NCBI GenBank assembly: GCA_022821725.1 | Contig: JAJEDB010000047.1 | Span: 1-51,963, forward strand | DNA length: 51,963 nt | Direction: 5' to 3' | From: Candidatus Poribacteria bacterium | GTDB taxonomy: Bacteria > Poribacteria > WGA-4E > WGA-3G | Shown: in pieces, positions 8,040-17,298 of the stretch | Numbering within the stretch: the first letter of the stretch is position 1 | How the letters are laid out: each line of letters opens with the position of its first letter | Made by a program: the position numbers and the translations under genes | The notes under the pieces: model-generated | What the model was told of the DNA's origin: nothing | The model's input: the letters and a program-made list of their open reading frames with translations, nothing else | The model's database searches: none

Positions 8040-11000
8040 ATGAAACGACTGAACTTCTTAACGCTACTGAATTTCCTGTTAATGATAGGTCTATTGGGCG
8101 GGTCCGCTTTCGCGGAAGAAACACCGCAGCCCACACCCCCTCTGCAAGAGGAGGTCACACAAGGGGCATTACGCGTCAAAGTTGACGACCAAGTCGTCGA
8201 ATGTCCGTTGAAACATACCGATGTAGAGGCGGACATCACTGGCTTCATCGCCCGTGTCACCGTAACGCAAACCTTCTCTAACCCATACAACGAAAACATT
8301 GAGGCGGTGTATGTCTTTCCATTGCCGCACACTGCTGCGGTGGACGCGATGACGATGCACATCGGAGACCGCAAGATTGTTGGATTGATGAAACGTCGAG
8401 CGGAAGCACGCGCCGTCTATGAACAGGCACTCCAACAGGGGCAGACGGCAAGCTTACTCGAACAGGAACGCCCGAACATCTTCACACAATCGGTCGGCAA
8501 CATCAAACCACGCCAAGAGATTCAGATTGAAATCTCCTACGTGGATGTCCTCAATTATGACATGGGCATTTACGAATTCCATTTCCCAATGGTCGCCGGA
8601 CCCCGCTATATTCCCGGTGCCCCGATCTCCGAGAAACCTCAGCTACCGAAAGAATTGAAGGGGAAGGTTGGCGAAGTAAAGGAACCCTTGATAGAAGAAA
8701 CCACGCTCGATCCTGTCCCTTCAGGCACAGGCTGGTCCCCGGATACAAACCGGGTGCCGGATGCTTCGCGTATCACCCCACCCGTTCTCAAACCCGGCTA
8801 CCGCACAGGACACGACATCCGCCTCTCAGTATCACTGGATGCAGGGGTGCCAGTGCAGGACATTGAGGTCGTTAATCACGCCGCAGCACTCGAACGGATT
8901 GACCCATCAAAGGCAACGGTAGAGATTTTACCCACCGATTCGATGCCAAACAAAGACTTTGTCATGAAATACGCTGTCGCCGGTGAAAAGCCGGAGATGG
9001 CAATTTTCGCGCATGCCGCCGGTCCCCAGCAACGCTATTTTATGCTCATGCTTCAGCCGAAATTGGATGCGGAACTCCCCAAAACGCCACCGCGTGAACT
9101 GGTTTTTCTCATTGATGTCTCCGGTTCGATGTCCGGTGAACCGATGGCGAAGGTGAAGGCGGCGATGCGCCACTTTTTCGCGCGCAGCAAACCTGACGAC
9201 ACGCTCCAGGTGATTACCTTCGCAGGGCGAGCGGCGAAACTCTTTGAAAACTCGGTGCCGGCGACGGAAGCAAATGTGGCGCGCGCCCTTACCTTCACAC
9301 AAGGGATTCAAGGCGGGGCCGGCACGAGGATGCTTGCGGGTGTGAAGGTGGTGCTCAACGCACCCGTAGACCCGGATCGGATTCGGATCGTCGTCATGCT
9401 CACCGATGGCTTCATTGGCAACGAGTCAGAGATTATCGCCGAAGTCGGCAGACGCACCAATGACCAAATCCGTTTCTGGGTCATTGGTATTGGTTCCTCA
9501 GTGAACCGCTTCCTGATTGACGGTGTCGCGAAAGCGGGCGGCGGGATGAGCGATGTGCTGGATTTGAACACCAACCCAAAGCCGCTTGTCACGCAGATTG
9601 TCGAGCGTATCCATCGGGCGCAACTCGCTAACATCCAGATGGATTGGAACGACCTCCCTATCTATGAAACCTATCCCCGGCGAATCCCAGAGTTGTGGGC
9701 AGGCCGCCCCGTTATTGTGTTTGGACGCTACGCAGCAGGCGATAGGACAAAGGTCACGTTATCCGGTACAGCGGAAGGCAAACCGATCACTTATAAGGTG
9801 GATGTGACGCTACCGGATGAAGAATCGGGGCACGACGTTTTGCCGAAGGTGTGGGCCCGCAAGAAAATAGAAGACCTTTCGTCACAGATATATTATACAG
9901 ATACCCCTGAAGTCGTTGAGGAAATCACGCGCGTCGCACTCGATTATCGACTCATGAGCCAATGGACGAGTTTCGTCGCCGTAGATGAAAGCGAAATACC
10001 ACTTGCAGATCAGCAAGCACAACCCCCGCGGCAGATTATTGTTCCTGTCCCGCTTCCAGAGGGCGTTAATTTTCATGGCATCTTTGGAAAGGACGTATTG
10101 CAAGAAGAACCCCAGTTTTTCTATGACCTCTTTGGTAAAGAACTGTTTAACCAGAACGGTGAATTCATGGGTGGGACGGAAGAGCTTGCTGATGCTGGCA
10201 CCTCTCTTGCTCCGAGCAGAGGTAGACGCAACGCCTTAACGGAAGACAGTTTCCGTGGTAGATATACTGAATTTGCTATAGGGGATTCCAAGCGATTCCT
10301 ACCAACGTCTCCTCAACTGAGAGCGGGTGGACCGAAGCGAGGTTTTCCGTTTGGGTCTGATTATGGGGGCGGCTATGGATACTCAAGTGCGCTGCCTTCT
10401 ATAGATCCTGCCCGTCTTATCGGATTTCGTGCCCAAGCTTCCTCACCCGGGCTTGGCTTTCAATACGTTCCATCAACTGAGAAAGAAGTGGTGGATGCCC
10501 AAAACGAAGTTAACTTCACGTATAGAGATGATTCGGTCGCCCCTACAACACAGGGCACAGTAACGAATGCACAGAACGCATTGACGGAGGCCCAAGCTGT
10601 TGAGAAACAGGGACACCTTGAGGAAGCACGCCTTCGGTATCAACATGCCTTAGCACTCGCAGGGGAGGACACTCGCACAGAAATGACCGCGATGCAGGCA
10701 ATTTGGACGTTGAATGCTGAGATTGCGAAAAAACAGACGACAATCTACCCGGATCTCAATCGAACACTCGATGTGATCCTGCGGAACCAGCCACTTGTTG
10801 ATGCCATTCGCACTGTCGCTAACGCCGGGGGTTTCCAACTTAATGTGGTGCCGGGAAGCCTCGGGGATGTCGCTGCGTTGTTGAATGTGCCAGAGCTCCG
10901 TGTAGCCTATCTTGACTTACGGCACGCAACAGTGACGCAAGGATTAGAATGGCTCCTCGCACCCTATCACCTGACATGGCACATGAAAGCCCCAGATACC

Positions 11001-12083
11001 ATCGTAGTTGGGACTGCCCGGAGGCTGCCAGGCGTTTCTGTGTGGGGCTATGATGTCCTGGACCTCGCTATGCCCTTGGCTGACGAACTTGACGAAGATG
11101 CCCCACAGAAAAGTGTTGAAAACGCCCTCACAGATTTCCACAAGGCTATCAGAATCGTTATCAACCAGAAAGCGGAAGGGATCCGGCCCGGCTCCGCGGT
11201 GTTGCTCGATGCCAAACGCTTACTCGTCTACGGAGATCCAGAAACCCACCAAAAAGTGGAGCGATTTCTCGAGGCACTGCCAGAAGGTGAAAGCGATGTG
11301 ACGCGCGTCGCCCACCGTAAGGTGTCAGAGGACGAAGCAGCAGCCTTGAAAGCACTGCAAAAGTTGACAGCAGTTCGATGGAAAACGGTAGCCGAGGCGC
11401 GTGAGAAACGCAGCGCATCGGAGGCACAGCAACGTATTATTACGGATTTGCAGACGATGTCTTGGCAGCTGCTCGCCGAAGCCTTAAATGGAACGGTTGA
11501 CCTTGAGGCACTCACGAGACTTCAAATCGCTTGGCAGGATCCCCAGATGACAGCCGTTATTGAAGATGCCCACCTCCTGCCTCTTGCGATGCGTTCGGCA
11601 TGGTGTATTCGCACCGCAGCGCGGTTAGTCTCTACCGATGGTGAACTGGCAACGTTTTCCGAAAACCTTCTCGCAAAGGTCAAGCGGATGCGAATCCTGA
11701 AGTTTCTGCGAGCGGATTCTTTCGCTGCTTACCTCGGTACCCTGTATGCCCTGCTTACCTTCACGGATGAAAATCTCTTGGCTGCAAGGCGGGCACTGAT
11801 AGAGGAACCTACGGATGCCGGTATAAACACGGCATGCCTTATCGCGCAAAGTCTGCTTTCCCCCTCGGAAGAGAGCGATAAAGCGTTAGCAATCACCGTC
11901 TCTTCCCATCAGATTTCCGATGAGAATCTCATACTGCTCACCTGTTTGGCTGCCAAACGGCGCGGGGGGCACCTGTGGCAAACTTGCCGTGAGGAACTGC
12001 CCGATATGGTTAGCGAGGGCCGGGTAAGCGGACCAATTTTGGTGATTATCAGTCGTCTCCAGGCTTTGAATACAGAGATCTAA
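8040..12083 (+). CDS. VIT and von Willebrand factor A domain giant exported protein
   Basis: 1347 residues with signal peptide (MKRLNFLTLLNFLLMIGLLGGSAFA). A VIT (vault / inter-alpha-trypsin) domain spans about 40-180 (TQTFSNPYNENIEAVYVFPLP, GLMKRRAEARAVYEQA). A VWA domain spans about 355-530 with a complete MIDAS start D359-V-S-G-S and LTDGF. A low-complexity linker at about 730-840, a TPR-like helix pair (840-890) and an STN/secretin-like segment (about 900-1000, DVILRNQPLVDAIRTVANAGGF, QGLEWLLAPYHLTWHMKAPDTIVVG) follow, then a helical C-terminal region. The VIT-VWA pair is known from inter-alpha-trypsin-inhibitor-like proteins and usually binds metal-dependent partners. The STN-like piece is unusual here. 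GGAG lies about 7 nt before the start. Confidence 0.88.
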   Translation: MKRLNFLTLLNFLLMIGLLGGSAFAEETPQPTPPLQEEVTQGALRVKVDDQVVECPLKHTDVEADITGFIARVTVTQTFSNPYNENIEAVYVFPLPHTAAVDAMTMHIGDRKIVGLMKRRAEARAVYEQALQQGQTASLLEQERPNIFTQSVGNIKPRQEIQIEISYVDVLNYDMGIYEFHFPMVAGPRYIPGAPISEKPQLPKELKGKVGEVKEPLIEETTLDPVPSGTGWSPDTNRVPDASRITPPVLKPGYRTGHDIRLSVSLDAGVPVQDIEVVNHAAALERIDPSKATVEILPTDSMPNKDFVMKYAVAGEKPEMAIFAHAAGPQQRYFMLMLQPKLDAELPKTPPRELVFLIDVSGSMSGEPMAKVKAAMRHFFARSKPDDTLQVITFAGRAAKLFENSVPATEANVARALTFTQGIQGGAGTRMLAGVKVVLNAPVDPDRIRIVVMLTDGFIGNESEIIAEVGRRTNDQIRFWVIGIGSSVNRFLIDGVAKAGGGMSDVLDLNTNPKPLVTQIVERIHRAQLANIQMDWNDLPIYETYPRRIPELWAGRPVIVFGRYAAGDRTKVTLSGTAEGKPITYKVDVTLPDEESGHDVLPKVWARKKIEDLSSQIYYTDTPEVVEEITRVALDYRLMSQWTSFVAVDESEIPLADQQAQPPRQIIVPVPLPEGVNFHGIFGKDVLQEEPQFFYDLFGKELFNQNGEFMGGTEELADAGTSLAPSRGRRNALTEDSFRGRYTEFAIGDSKRFLPTSPQLRAGGPKRGFPFGSDYGGGYGYSSALPSIDPARLIGFRAQASSPGLGFQYVPSTEKEVVDAQNEVNFTYRDDSVAPTTQGTVTNAQNALTEAQAVEKQGHLEEARLRYQHALALAGEDTRTEMTAMQAIWTLNAEIAKKQTTIYPDLNRTLDVILRNQPLVDAIRTVANAGGFQLNVVPGSLGDVAALLNVPELRVAYLDLRHATVTQGLEWLLAPYHLTWHMKAPDTIVVGTARRLPGVSVWGYDVLDLAMPLADELDEDAPQKSVENALTDFHKAIRIVINQKAEGIRPGSAVLLDAKRLLVYGDPETHQKVERFLEALPEGESDVTRVAHRKVSEDEAAALKALQKLTAVRWKTVAEAREKRSASEAQQRIITDLQTMSWQLLAEALNGTVDLEALTRLQIAWQDPQMTAVIEDAHLLPLAMRSAWCIRTAARLVSTDGELATFSENLLAKVKRMRILKFLRADSFAAYLGTLYALLTFTDENLLAARRALIEEPTDAGINTACLIAQSLLSPSEESDKALAITVSSHQISDENLILLTCLAAKRRGGHLWQTCREELPDMVSEGRVSGPILVIISRLQALNTEI

Positions 12084-12096
12084 CACAGGTTGCTCC

Positions 12097-12128
12097 CTTG
12101 TAGCATAGTCTGTTAGATTGTGCCTGCG
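12097..12128. repeat. Copy of the GTAGCATAG...TTAGATTGTGCC repeat
   Basis: Matches 3658-3690 with a few substitutions. Both copies lie just before a surface-protein module. Confidence 0.4.
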
Positions 12129-12204
12129 GGGAGTAATATTCATTTTTTCCAAGCCCGGTAGATGCGGAATGTAATACGAGAAATGGAAATGTAATACAAG
12201 GAAC

Positions 12205-12232
12205 GGATTTAGTCTATCCCCAGACTAAATCC
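12205..12232. terminator. Perfect 11-bp hairpin downstream of the VIT-VWA gene
   Basis: GGATTTAGTCT (12205-12215), 6-nt loop, AGACTAAATCC (12222-12232). No U-tract follows, so it may be a terminator or a repeat palindrome. Confidence 0.4.
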
Positions 12233-12309
12233 CCTAACCGCACCGCCTGTATGGTAATAGTATAATTCCGTGATTTTGCGTGAGTCCTGCAGAAGAAAGG
12301 GGCCCTCTT

Positions 12310-13077
12310 ATGAAAATCACAGTGATGTTGAGTCTAATGCTCTTGATCGTTTCAGAATTTTTGCTTATACCGGACACCACCGCCGACTATACAGCCGAGA
12401 CGCAATGGCGTTTACCCGAAGGTGCGAAAGCCCGTCTCGGTAAAGGGAGTATACAAGAAATAAAGCTTTCTCCTGATAGGACTCGGCTAGCGGTCGCGAG
12501 TAGTATCGGTATTTGGCTCTATGATGCGCCGACCGGCGAAGTACTTGACCTGCTCACAGGGCATACGGGGAAGGTTTGGAGCGTCAGTTTTAGTCCCGAC
12601 GGACAGACGCTTGCGAGTGGAAGTTCTGACCGCACGGTTCGTCTCTGGGATGTAAACACAGGCGAACACCTTCACACCCTCACAGCGAATATCGGGAACA
12701 ACTATAGTATCAGTTTTAGTCCTGAGAGTCAGACGCTTGCCAGCGGTAATCTGGGGGATGCCGACGTGGTTCGTCTCTGGGATGTGAACACAGGCAAACA
12801 CATCCGCACACTCAAAGCGCGCATGCCGAGTGTTGATACGCTCTTCATGGGACCCCAGGTTGTCTATGGTGTCAGTTTTAGTCCGGATGGCCGGACGCTC
12901 GTCGGTGGGCATTCAGAAGGAACCATTGGGTTCTGGAATGTGAAGACGGGCAAACACCTTCACACCCTCACAGGACATACGGGGGATGTTAAGAGTGTCA
13001 GTTTTAGTCCGGATGGAGGGACGCTCGCGAGTGGGAGTGAAGATGGCACAGTGCTTCTGTGGGAACTGGGGCCTTAG
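12310..13077 (+). CDS. Exported WD40-repeat protein, truncated by a frameshift
   Basis: 255 residues from ATG 12310, chosen because GAAGAAAGG precedes it by about 9 nt and a signal peptide follows (MKITVMLSLMLLIVSEFLLI). WD40 blades recur as HTLTGHTGDVKSVSFSPDG then TLASGSEDGTVLLWEL. The frame stops at 13077 in the middle of the propeller, but the next blade continues in the +1 frame up to 13243. A normal WD40 propeller needs 6-8 blades; only about five are in this frame. The gene is probably broken by a small deletion near 13065-13085, unless the assembly is wrong there. Confidence 0.75.
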   Translation: MKITVMLSLMLLIVSEFLLIPDTTADYTAETQWRLPEGAKARLGKGSIQEIKLSPDRTRLAVASSIGIWLYDAPTGEVLDLLTGHTGKVWSVSFSPDGQTLASGSSDRTVRLWDVNTGEHLHTLTANIGNNYSISFSPESQTLASGNLGDADVVRLWDVNTGKHIRTLKARMPSVDTLFMGPQVVYGVSFSPDGRTLVGGHSEGTIGFWNVKTGKHLHTLTGHTGDVKSVSFSPDGGTLASGSEDGTVLLWELGP

Positions 13078-13243
13078 TATAGCGTTCAGTCTGGATGGCA
13101 AAACAATCACCACTGGGAGCCGGGACGGGACCGTGCTCCTGTGGGATGTTCCAGTTACAGACGATAGACAGTATAGCGGATGGAGCGAAACCCTGCGACA
13201 GGTTGCTAAATTTTTCTTTCAACGCCTTAATGGAGGTAAATAG
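13078..13243 (+). pseudogene. Out-of-frame last WD40 blade of the preceding gene
   Basis: In the +1 frame the sequence reads GLSIAFSLDGKTITTGSRDG then TVLLWDVPVTDD and ends at TAG 13243, a clear WD40 blade with no start of its own. The linker expected between blades (about 20 residues) is missing, so a deletion of roughly 60 bp plus a frame change is likely. The tail ends 1 bp before the TPR start. Confidence 0.65.
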
Positions 13244-13244
13244 T

Positions 13245-14318
13245 ATGCAATTAAGGAAATTCCTATTTTATATCGCTTTTACCTTCTCGGTTTTTCCCGC
13301 TTTTGATGCCCGCCCTTTCTTTGAAGCAACTTCCGATTGTCACCCGCGTATCAGAGACACCTACTTTTCGACGCTCTTACAAACCGAAAAAGGATGGGTG
13401 TGTGACATTTGTGAAATAGGTGTCGGGTCCACCGGTTTCATCAGATCTACATCTACGAATACAATTCTTTCAGGGGGGAACCCGATACTCTCTGTTTTCG
13501 GGGCGAAATCCGTGATACCTTTTGTGACACCCCCTTGGGATGCCGCCACTTTTAGATCTTCAAGATTTTATCTTTTTCCGAGAATCCAGTCCATCAAAAG
13601 ACTTCCAAACCCCTTGTTTACGGCACTGTTCGTCCCTTTCGCAAAATGGCGAGAGCGGCAGCCGAAAGAAATCGATACCGCAGATGACACGCGTCGGGAG
13701 ATGGATCTATTACACCAGCAGGCTGACTATAAAGACGCCGTCACTGGCTTTTATTATACCCTTTACTTAGCCCCAGAGAAAGCAGGGTCCTATTACTATC
13801 GCGCAACGGCGAAACTAGCGCTCGGTGATACCGAATTGACTCTCGGGAATGTCGAAGAAGCCCAACACCTGTATCGGTCCGCCATTCAAGACTATACCCA
13901 CGCCATTTCCCGAACTCCACAGAATACCAATGCCTACGTCTTCCGGAGTTATGCAAAGTTCAGACTCGGGCTATTAACGGCCGCCGCTGGAGGCACTTCG
14001 GCGCACGCCCAACACCTCTATCACGCCGCGATTGCCGATTGTAGCCAAGCGATGGCTCTCTATCAGATGGAGGAAGAGGTTCTCAAGGCAGCACTTGCCG
14101 TCTACACCGAACTCAGCGAGGTCCTGCGTAACTATCCGGGTGCAATACGGCTCAGAGAAAGGTATGCGTTTACCTATCACCTTCGGGGTATTGAAAAGCA
14201 GGCACTCGGTCAACACGCCGCGGGGTCCGCCGATCTTCAAAAGGCGAAGGTCCTCCAACTGATGCCAGAAGAGGGAGGTCCTTTGGCACCGACTCTGGGA
14301 CGGAGATCGGGGTGGTAA
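13245..14318 (+). CDS. Exported TPR protein (paralogue of 3786-4844)
   Basis: About 357 residues from ATG 13245, which has TGGAGGT 8 nt upstream and begins MQLRKFLFYIAFTFSVFPAF, the signal-peptide start shared with 3786 and 14418. A longer in-frame reading back to 13095 crosses the broken WD40 gene and is not credible. The N-terminal 120 residues after the signal are not recognised and contain a CxxC (VCDIC). The C-terminal half has TPR units with the same wording as the 3786 protein (NVEEAQHLYRSAIQDYTHAI, HLRGIEKQALGQHAAGSADL). Probably an extracytoplasmic scaffold. Confidence 0.75.
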   Translation: MQLRKFLFYIAFTFSVFPAFDARPFFEATSDCHPRIRDTYFSTLLQTEKGWVCDICEIGVGSTGFIRSTSTNTILSGGNPILSVFGAKSVIPFVTPPWDAATFRSSRFYLFPRIQSIKRLPNPLFTALFVPFAKWRERQPKEIDTADDTRREMDLLHQQADYKDAVTGFYYTLYLAPEKAGSYYYRATAKLALGDTELTLGNVEEAQHLYRSAIQDYTHAISRTPQNTNAYVFRSYAKFRLGLLTAAAGGTSAHAQHLYHAAIADCSQAMALYQMEEEVLKAALAVYTELSEVLRNYPGAIRLRERYAFTYHLRGIEKQALGQHAAGSADLQKAKVLQLMPEEGGPLAPTLGRRSGW

Positions 14319-14417
14319 GGTTTCAACCTGTGGATGTCTGATTTGGTTTGTAGTCGCGCAATTCATTGCGCTTCGAAAAACTTCACAACGGATATAACCG
14401 TAAGTAGGAGGATACCT

Positions 14418-14987
14418 ATGCAATTACGGAAGATTCAACTTTATATCGCTTTGATGGTCGCAGTGTTACCTAATACTGTCTTCGCCTCAATCTACCCAAG
14501 CGCAACAACGTATACTTTACGAGAAGCAGAAAAGCACATAAAGTGGTTGTTTGACCACCGTGTTTTTAAACTTGACAGCGGGGAGAACACCTACTATCTC
14601 TACGGCAGACCTTGGAAGAAGACGTCTTATACGTTCCGGGGTCGATATAGTGATTGTGAAAGAGATCATTCTCACAATTTTCGCGGTAGATATTTAGTGT
14701 GTCCGGTAAATCACTTCAAGTATTCCTTCAGCTATACGCAGTGTTTTGTCTGCAATTATAGCTTTAGGGGACATTTTCATTGGGTTCAGAAGAAATTTTT
14801 TGTAGAGGGGATCGGTGAATTTAACGGCAGCAAAAATGCCACGAGCACGTATGTCTCAAAAAGTCTTGGCGAAGGTTTAGAACGGATGACCCGATGGAAG
14901 ACATCGACAGTGTGTTTGCATAAGGATTTTAACCCTGAACTCATTCTCCAATGTTATGGATCCGGGTGTACAATACATTTTCCATAA
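14418..14987 (+). CDS. Small exported protein with cysteine-rich middle, unknown
   Basis: About 189 residues from ATG 14418, preceded by AGGAGG, with signal peptide MQLRKIQLYIALMVAVLPN ending near VFA. I do not recognise the mature part. It has six cysteines in three clusters (SDC...YLVC; YTQCFVC; TVC...LQCYGSGC) and repeated FRGR / FRGH motifs around them, suggesting a disulfide- or metal-stabilised fold. It sits between the TPR and LRR genes of the second surface module. The longer frame from 14334 starts in intergenic repeat sequence and lacks a ribosome site. Confidence 0.65.
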   Translation: MQLRKIQLYIALMVAVLPNTVFASIYPSATTYTLREAEKHIKWLFDHRVFKLDSGENTYYLYGRPWKKTSYTFRGRYSDCERDHSHNFRGRYLVCPVNHFKYSFSYTQCFVCNYSFRGHFHWVQKKFFVEGIGEFNGSKNATSTYVSKSLGEGLERMTRWKTSTVCLHKDFNPELILQCYGSGCTIHFP

Positions 14988-15020
14988 CAGGAGTTGTCCA
15001 AACGTGTGGAGGTAAATAGA

Positions 15021-16625
15021 ATGCAATCAATGAAAACGCTTGGAATCCCCCTAATCACCGCGCTGTGCTCCCTATTTTTCATGAGAGCCGCCCCCGCCGA
15101 AATCGTCAATATCCCGGATACGAACCTCCGCGCAGCGATTCTCAAGAAACTCAACAAACCCAACCCCAAAGCCGCCATCACCAAATCGGACATGCTGCGC
15201 CTGACGGAGTTGCGTCTTGAGGATGTCAGCACTTCCACACTCACGGGACTCGAACACGCCACAAATCTGAAAACACTTTATTTAACCTGGGATGCCGCAG
15301 TGCATCCCACCGAAAGGTACAACTACACCTCGGATGTCTCACCGCTCACAAACTTGACACAACTGAAAGTCCTGGTTCTGAATCACAGTAACATCAGAGA
15401 TGTATTGCCGCTCGCAAACTTGAAAAACTTGACAGTGCTGGAACTTAACAATAACAACATCGTAGATGTATCGCCGCTCGCAAACTTAATACAACTCATC
15501 GAACTGCGTCTTTCCTCCAATCGCATCGTGGATGTGTCCGCGCTCGCCGGTTTGGTAAACCTGACAAGACTGGAACTTAACATGAACGACATCGCAGATG
15601 TGTCCGCGCTCACCGGTTTGGCAAACCTGACAAGACTGGAACTTTCTAACAACTCTATAGTAGATGTATCGCCGCTCGCAAACTTGACACAACTCATGGC
15701 GATGAACCTTAGTACTACCCGCATAATAGATGTATCGCCGCTCGCAAACTTAACACAACTTATCGAACTGGATCTTTCCAGCAATGGCAATCGCATCGTA
15801 GATGTGTCCGCGCTCACCGGATTGACGAATTTAACAAGACTGGCCTTTAGATACAGCTTTCCGTTCTCAGATTGTATATCTCTCACGCACTTGACGAATT
15901 TAACAGAACTGGACCTTGGATACAATGACATAGTAGATGCATCCGCTGTCGCCGACTTGACAAATCTGGCACGTCTGCGTCTTAACAACTGCCGCATTTC
16001 AGATGTATCTTGGCTCGCCAGTTTAACATACCTCACAGTGCTGGACCTTTCCGGTAACGAGATATCAGATCTTTCACAACTTACCCATTGCAAAAACCTG
16101 ACGGAGTTGTCTCTTGACAAAAATCCACTCTCGGATCTGACACCGCTCGCTGAACTCACACAACTGAAACGGCTATGGATTAACAACCCCGTCAACCTAA
16201 ACAATACGATTGTAGACGTGTCACCCCTTGGCAGCCTAATACACTTAAAAGAGTTATCTCTTGACCGCAATACGATCGTGGATGTGTCGCCACTCGGGAA
16301 CCTAATACACCTAAAAGAGTTATCTTTTTTCGGCAATGTGATCGTGGATGTGTCACCCCTTGGGAACCTAACACATTTAACCGACTTGGATCTTGACCAC
16401 AATGCGATCGTGGACGTGTCGCCACTCGGGAACCTAACACACCTAATACGCTTGGAGGCTGGGTCCAACAACATTTCTGATATTTCACCGCTCACCGTGC
16501 TAACACAATTGAGAAGTCTGGAACTTCGGGACAATCCGCTAAATGCTGAGGCTTTCAACGTACATATCCCCGCAATGACTGCGAATGGGACAGAGGTCAA
16601 CACTGTCATTCCTGTTCCACGATAG
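15021..16625 (+). CDS. Internalin-type LRR exported protein (paralogue of 4841-6145)
   Basis: 534 residues from ATG 15021, with GGAGG at 15008-15012 and signal peptide MQSMKTLGIPLITALCSLFF. The cap is EIVNIPDTNLRAAILKKLN, then about twenty 22-residue repeats (DVSPLANLTQL...LSSNRI) and the same tail as its paralogue (LNAEAFNVHIPAMTANGTEV). Several adjacent repeats are nearly identical at DNA level (for example 16207-16450, GATCGTGGATGTGTC units), showing recent internal repeat expansion. Likely a surface adhesion or binding protein. Confidence 0.9.
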   Translation: MQSMKTLGIPLITALCSLFFMRAAPAEIVNIPDTNLRAAILKKLNKPNPKAAITKSDMLRLTELRLEDVSTSTLTGLEHATNLKTLYLTWDAAVHPTERYNYTSDVSPLTNLTQLKVLVLNHSNIRDVLPLANLKNLTVLELNNNNIVDVSPLANLIQLIELRLSSNRIVDVSALAGLVNLTRLELNMNDIADVSALTGLANLTRLELSNNSIVDVSPLANLTQLMAMNLSTTRIIDVSPLANLTQLIELDLSSNGNRIVDVSALTGLTNLTRLAFRYSFPFSDCISLTHLTNLTELDLGYNDIVDASAVADLTNLARLRLNNCRISDVSWLASLTYLTVLDLSGNEISDLSQLTHCKNLTELSLDKNPLSDLTPLAELTQLKRLWINNPVNLNNTIVDVSPLGSLIHLKELSLDRNTIVDVSPLGNLIHLKELSFFGNVIVDVSPLGNLTHLTDLDLDHNAIVDVSPLGNLTHLIRLEAGSNNISDISPLTVLTQLRSLELRDNPLNAEAFNVHIPAMTANGTEVNTVIPVPR

Positions 16626-16721
16626 AAAGTTTAGACAATGTGAATGCCCATTAGCGGCATTTACACTGTTTGAGATGGAAAGCCAATCCCTTAAAAAAGA
16701 GAACACATCAGGAGCGTTTGT

Positions 16722-17249
16722 ATGAAAAGATGTTTCGCGATCTGCTTAATAGGGCTGATGAGCTTGCCCCTCTTTTCTCTCAGCGGCTGCCACAAGTTCG
16801 GGACACGCCAAGAAGCAACAGGGGACGATTTACGGACATCCCCTAAAGGTATGGTACGCATCCCCGCAGGTATGTTTCAAATGGAAAGTCATGAGGATGA
16901 CGATATGTTTATCCAGAAAAAAATTTTGCCTCCCGTTTATGTGAATGCCTTTTATATGGATAAACGTGAGGTGACGAATGTGCAGTATAAACGTTTTATT
17001 GATGCCAACCCGACGTGGCGAAAAGACCGCATCGCCCCGAAATTTCACGATGGAGATTACCTGAACTCCTGGCGCGACAATACCTATCCACACGGGAGAG
17101 GCGACCGTTCTGTCGTGAATGTGAGTTGGTATGCGGCGATGGCTTATACGGCGTGGGTAGGAAAGCGTCTGCCGACGGAGGCGGAGTGGGAGAAGGCTGC
17201 TGATGAAGGTGGCTGGAAAAAGAAAACGCAGGGGTTACCGTTTACATAG
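16722..17249 (+). CDS. Half-length SUMF1-like lipoprotein
   Basis: 175 residues. Lipoprotein signal (LSLSGC, Cys23), then only the first half of a SUMF1 domain: MVRIPAGMFQMES, VYVNAFYMDKREVTNVQYKRFI, WYAAMAYTAWVGKRLPTEAEWEKAADEGG, then a short unrelated end and a stop. The paralogue at 2557 is 314 residues and continues through GNAWEW and GFRCA. All of that is absent here, so this is a decayed or deletion-truncated gene and probably cannot fold as a full domain. Confidence 0.75.
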   Translation: MKRCFAICLIGLMSLPLFSLSGCHKFGTRQEATGDDLRTSPKGMVRIPAGMFQMESHEDDDMFIQKKILPPVYVNAFYMDKREVTNVQYKRFIDANPTWRKDRIAPKFHDGDYLNSWRDNTYPHGRGDRSVVNVSWYAAMAYTAWVGKRLPTEAEWEKAADEGGWKKKTQGLPFT

Positions 17250-17298
17250 TTCGCTGATAGGCTAAACGCTTCGGGATAAACTGATACCAGAAAATCTT

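Noticed and set aside
15383..16609. Long minus-strand open frames opposite the LRR genes
   Set aside because: They mirror the LRR repeat period, have no ribosome site, and match no family.
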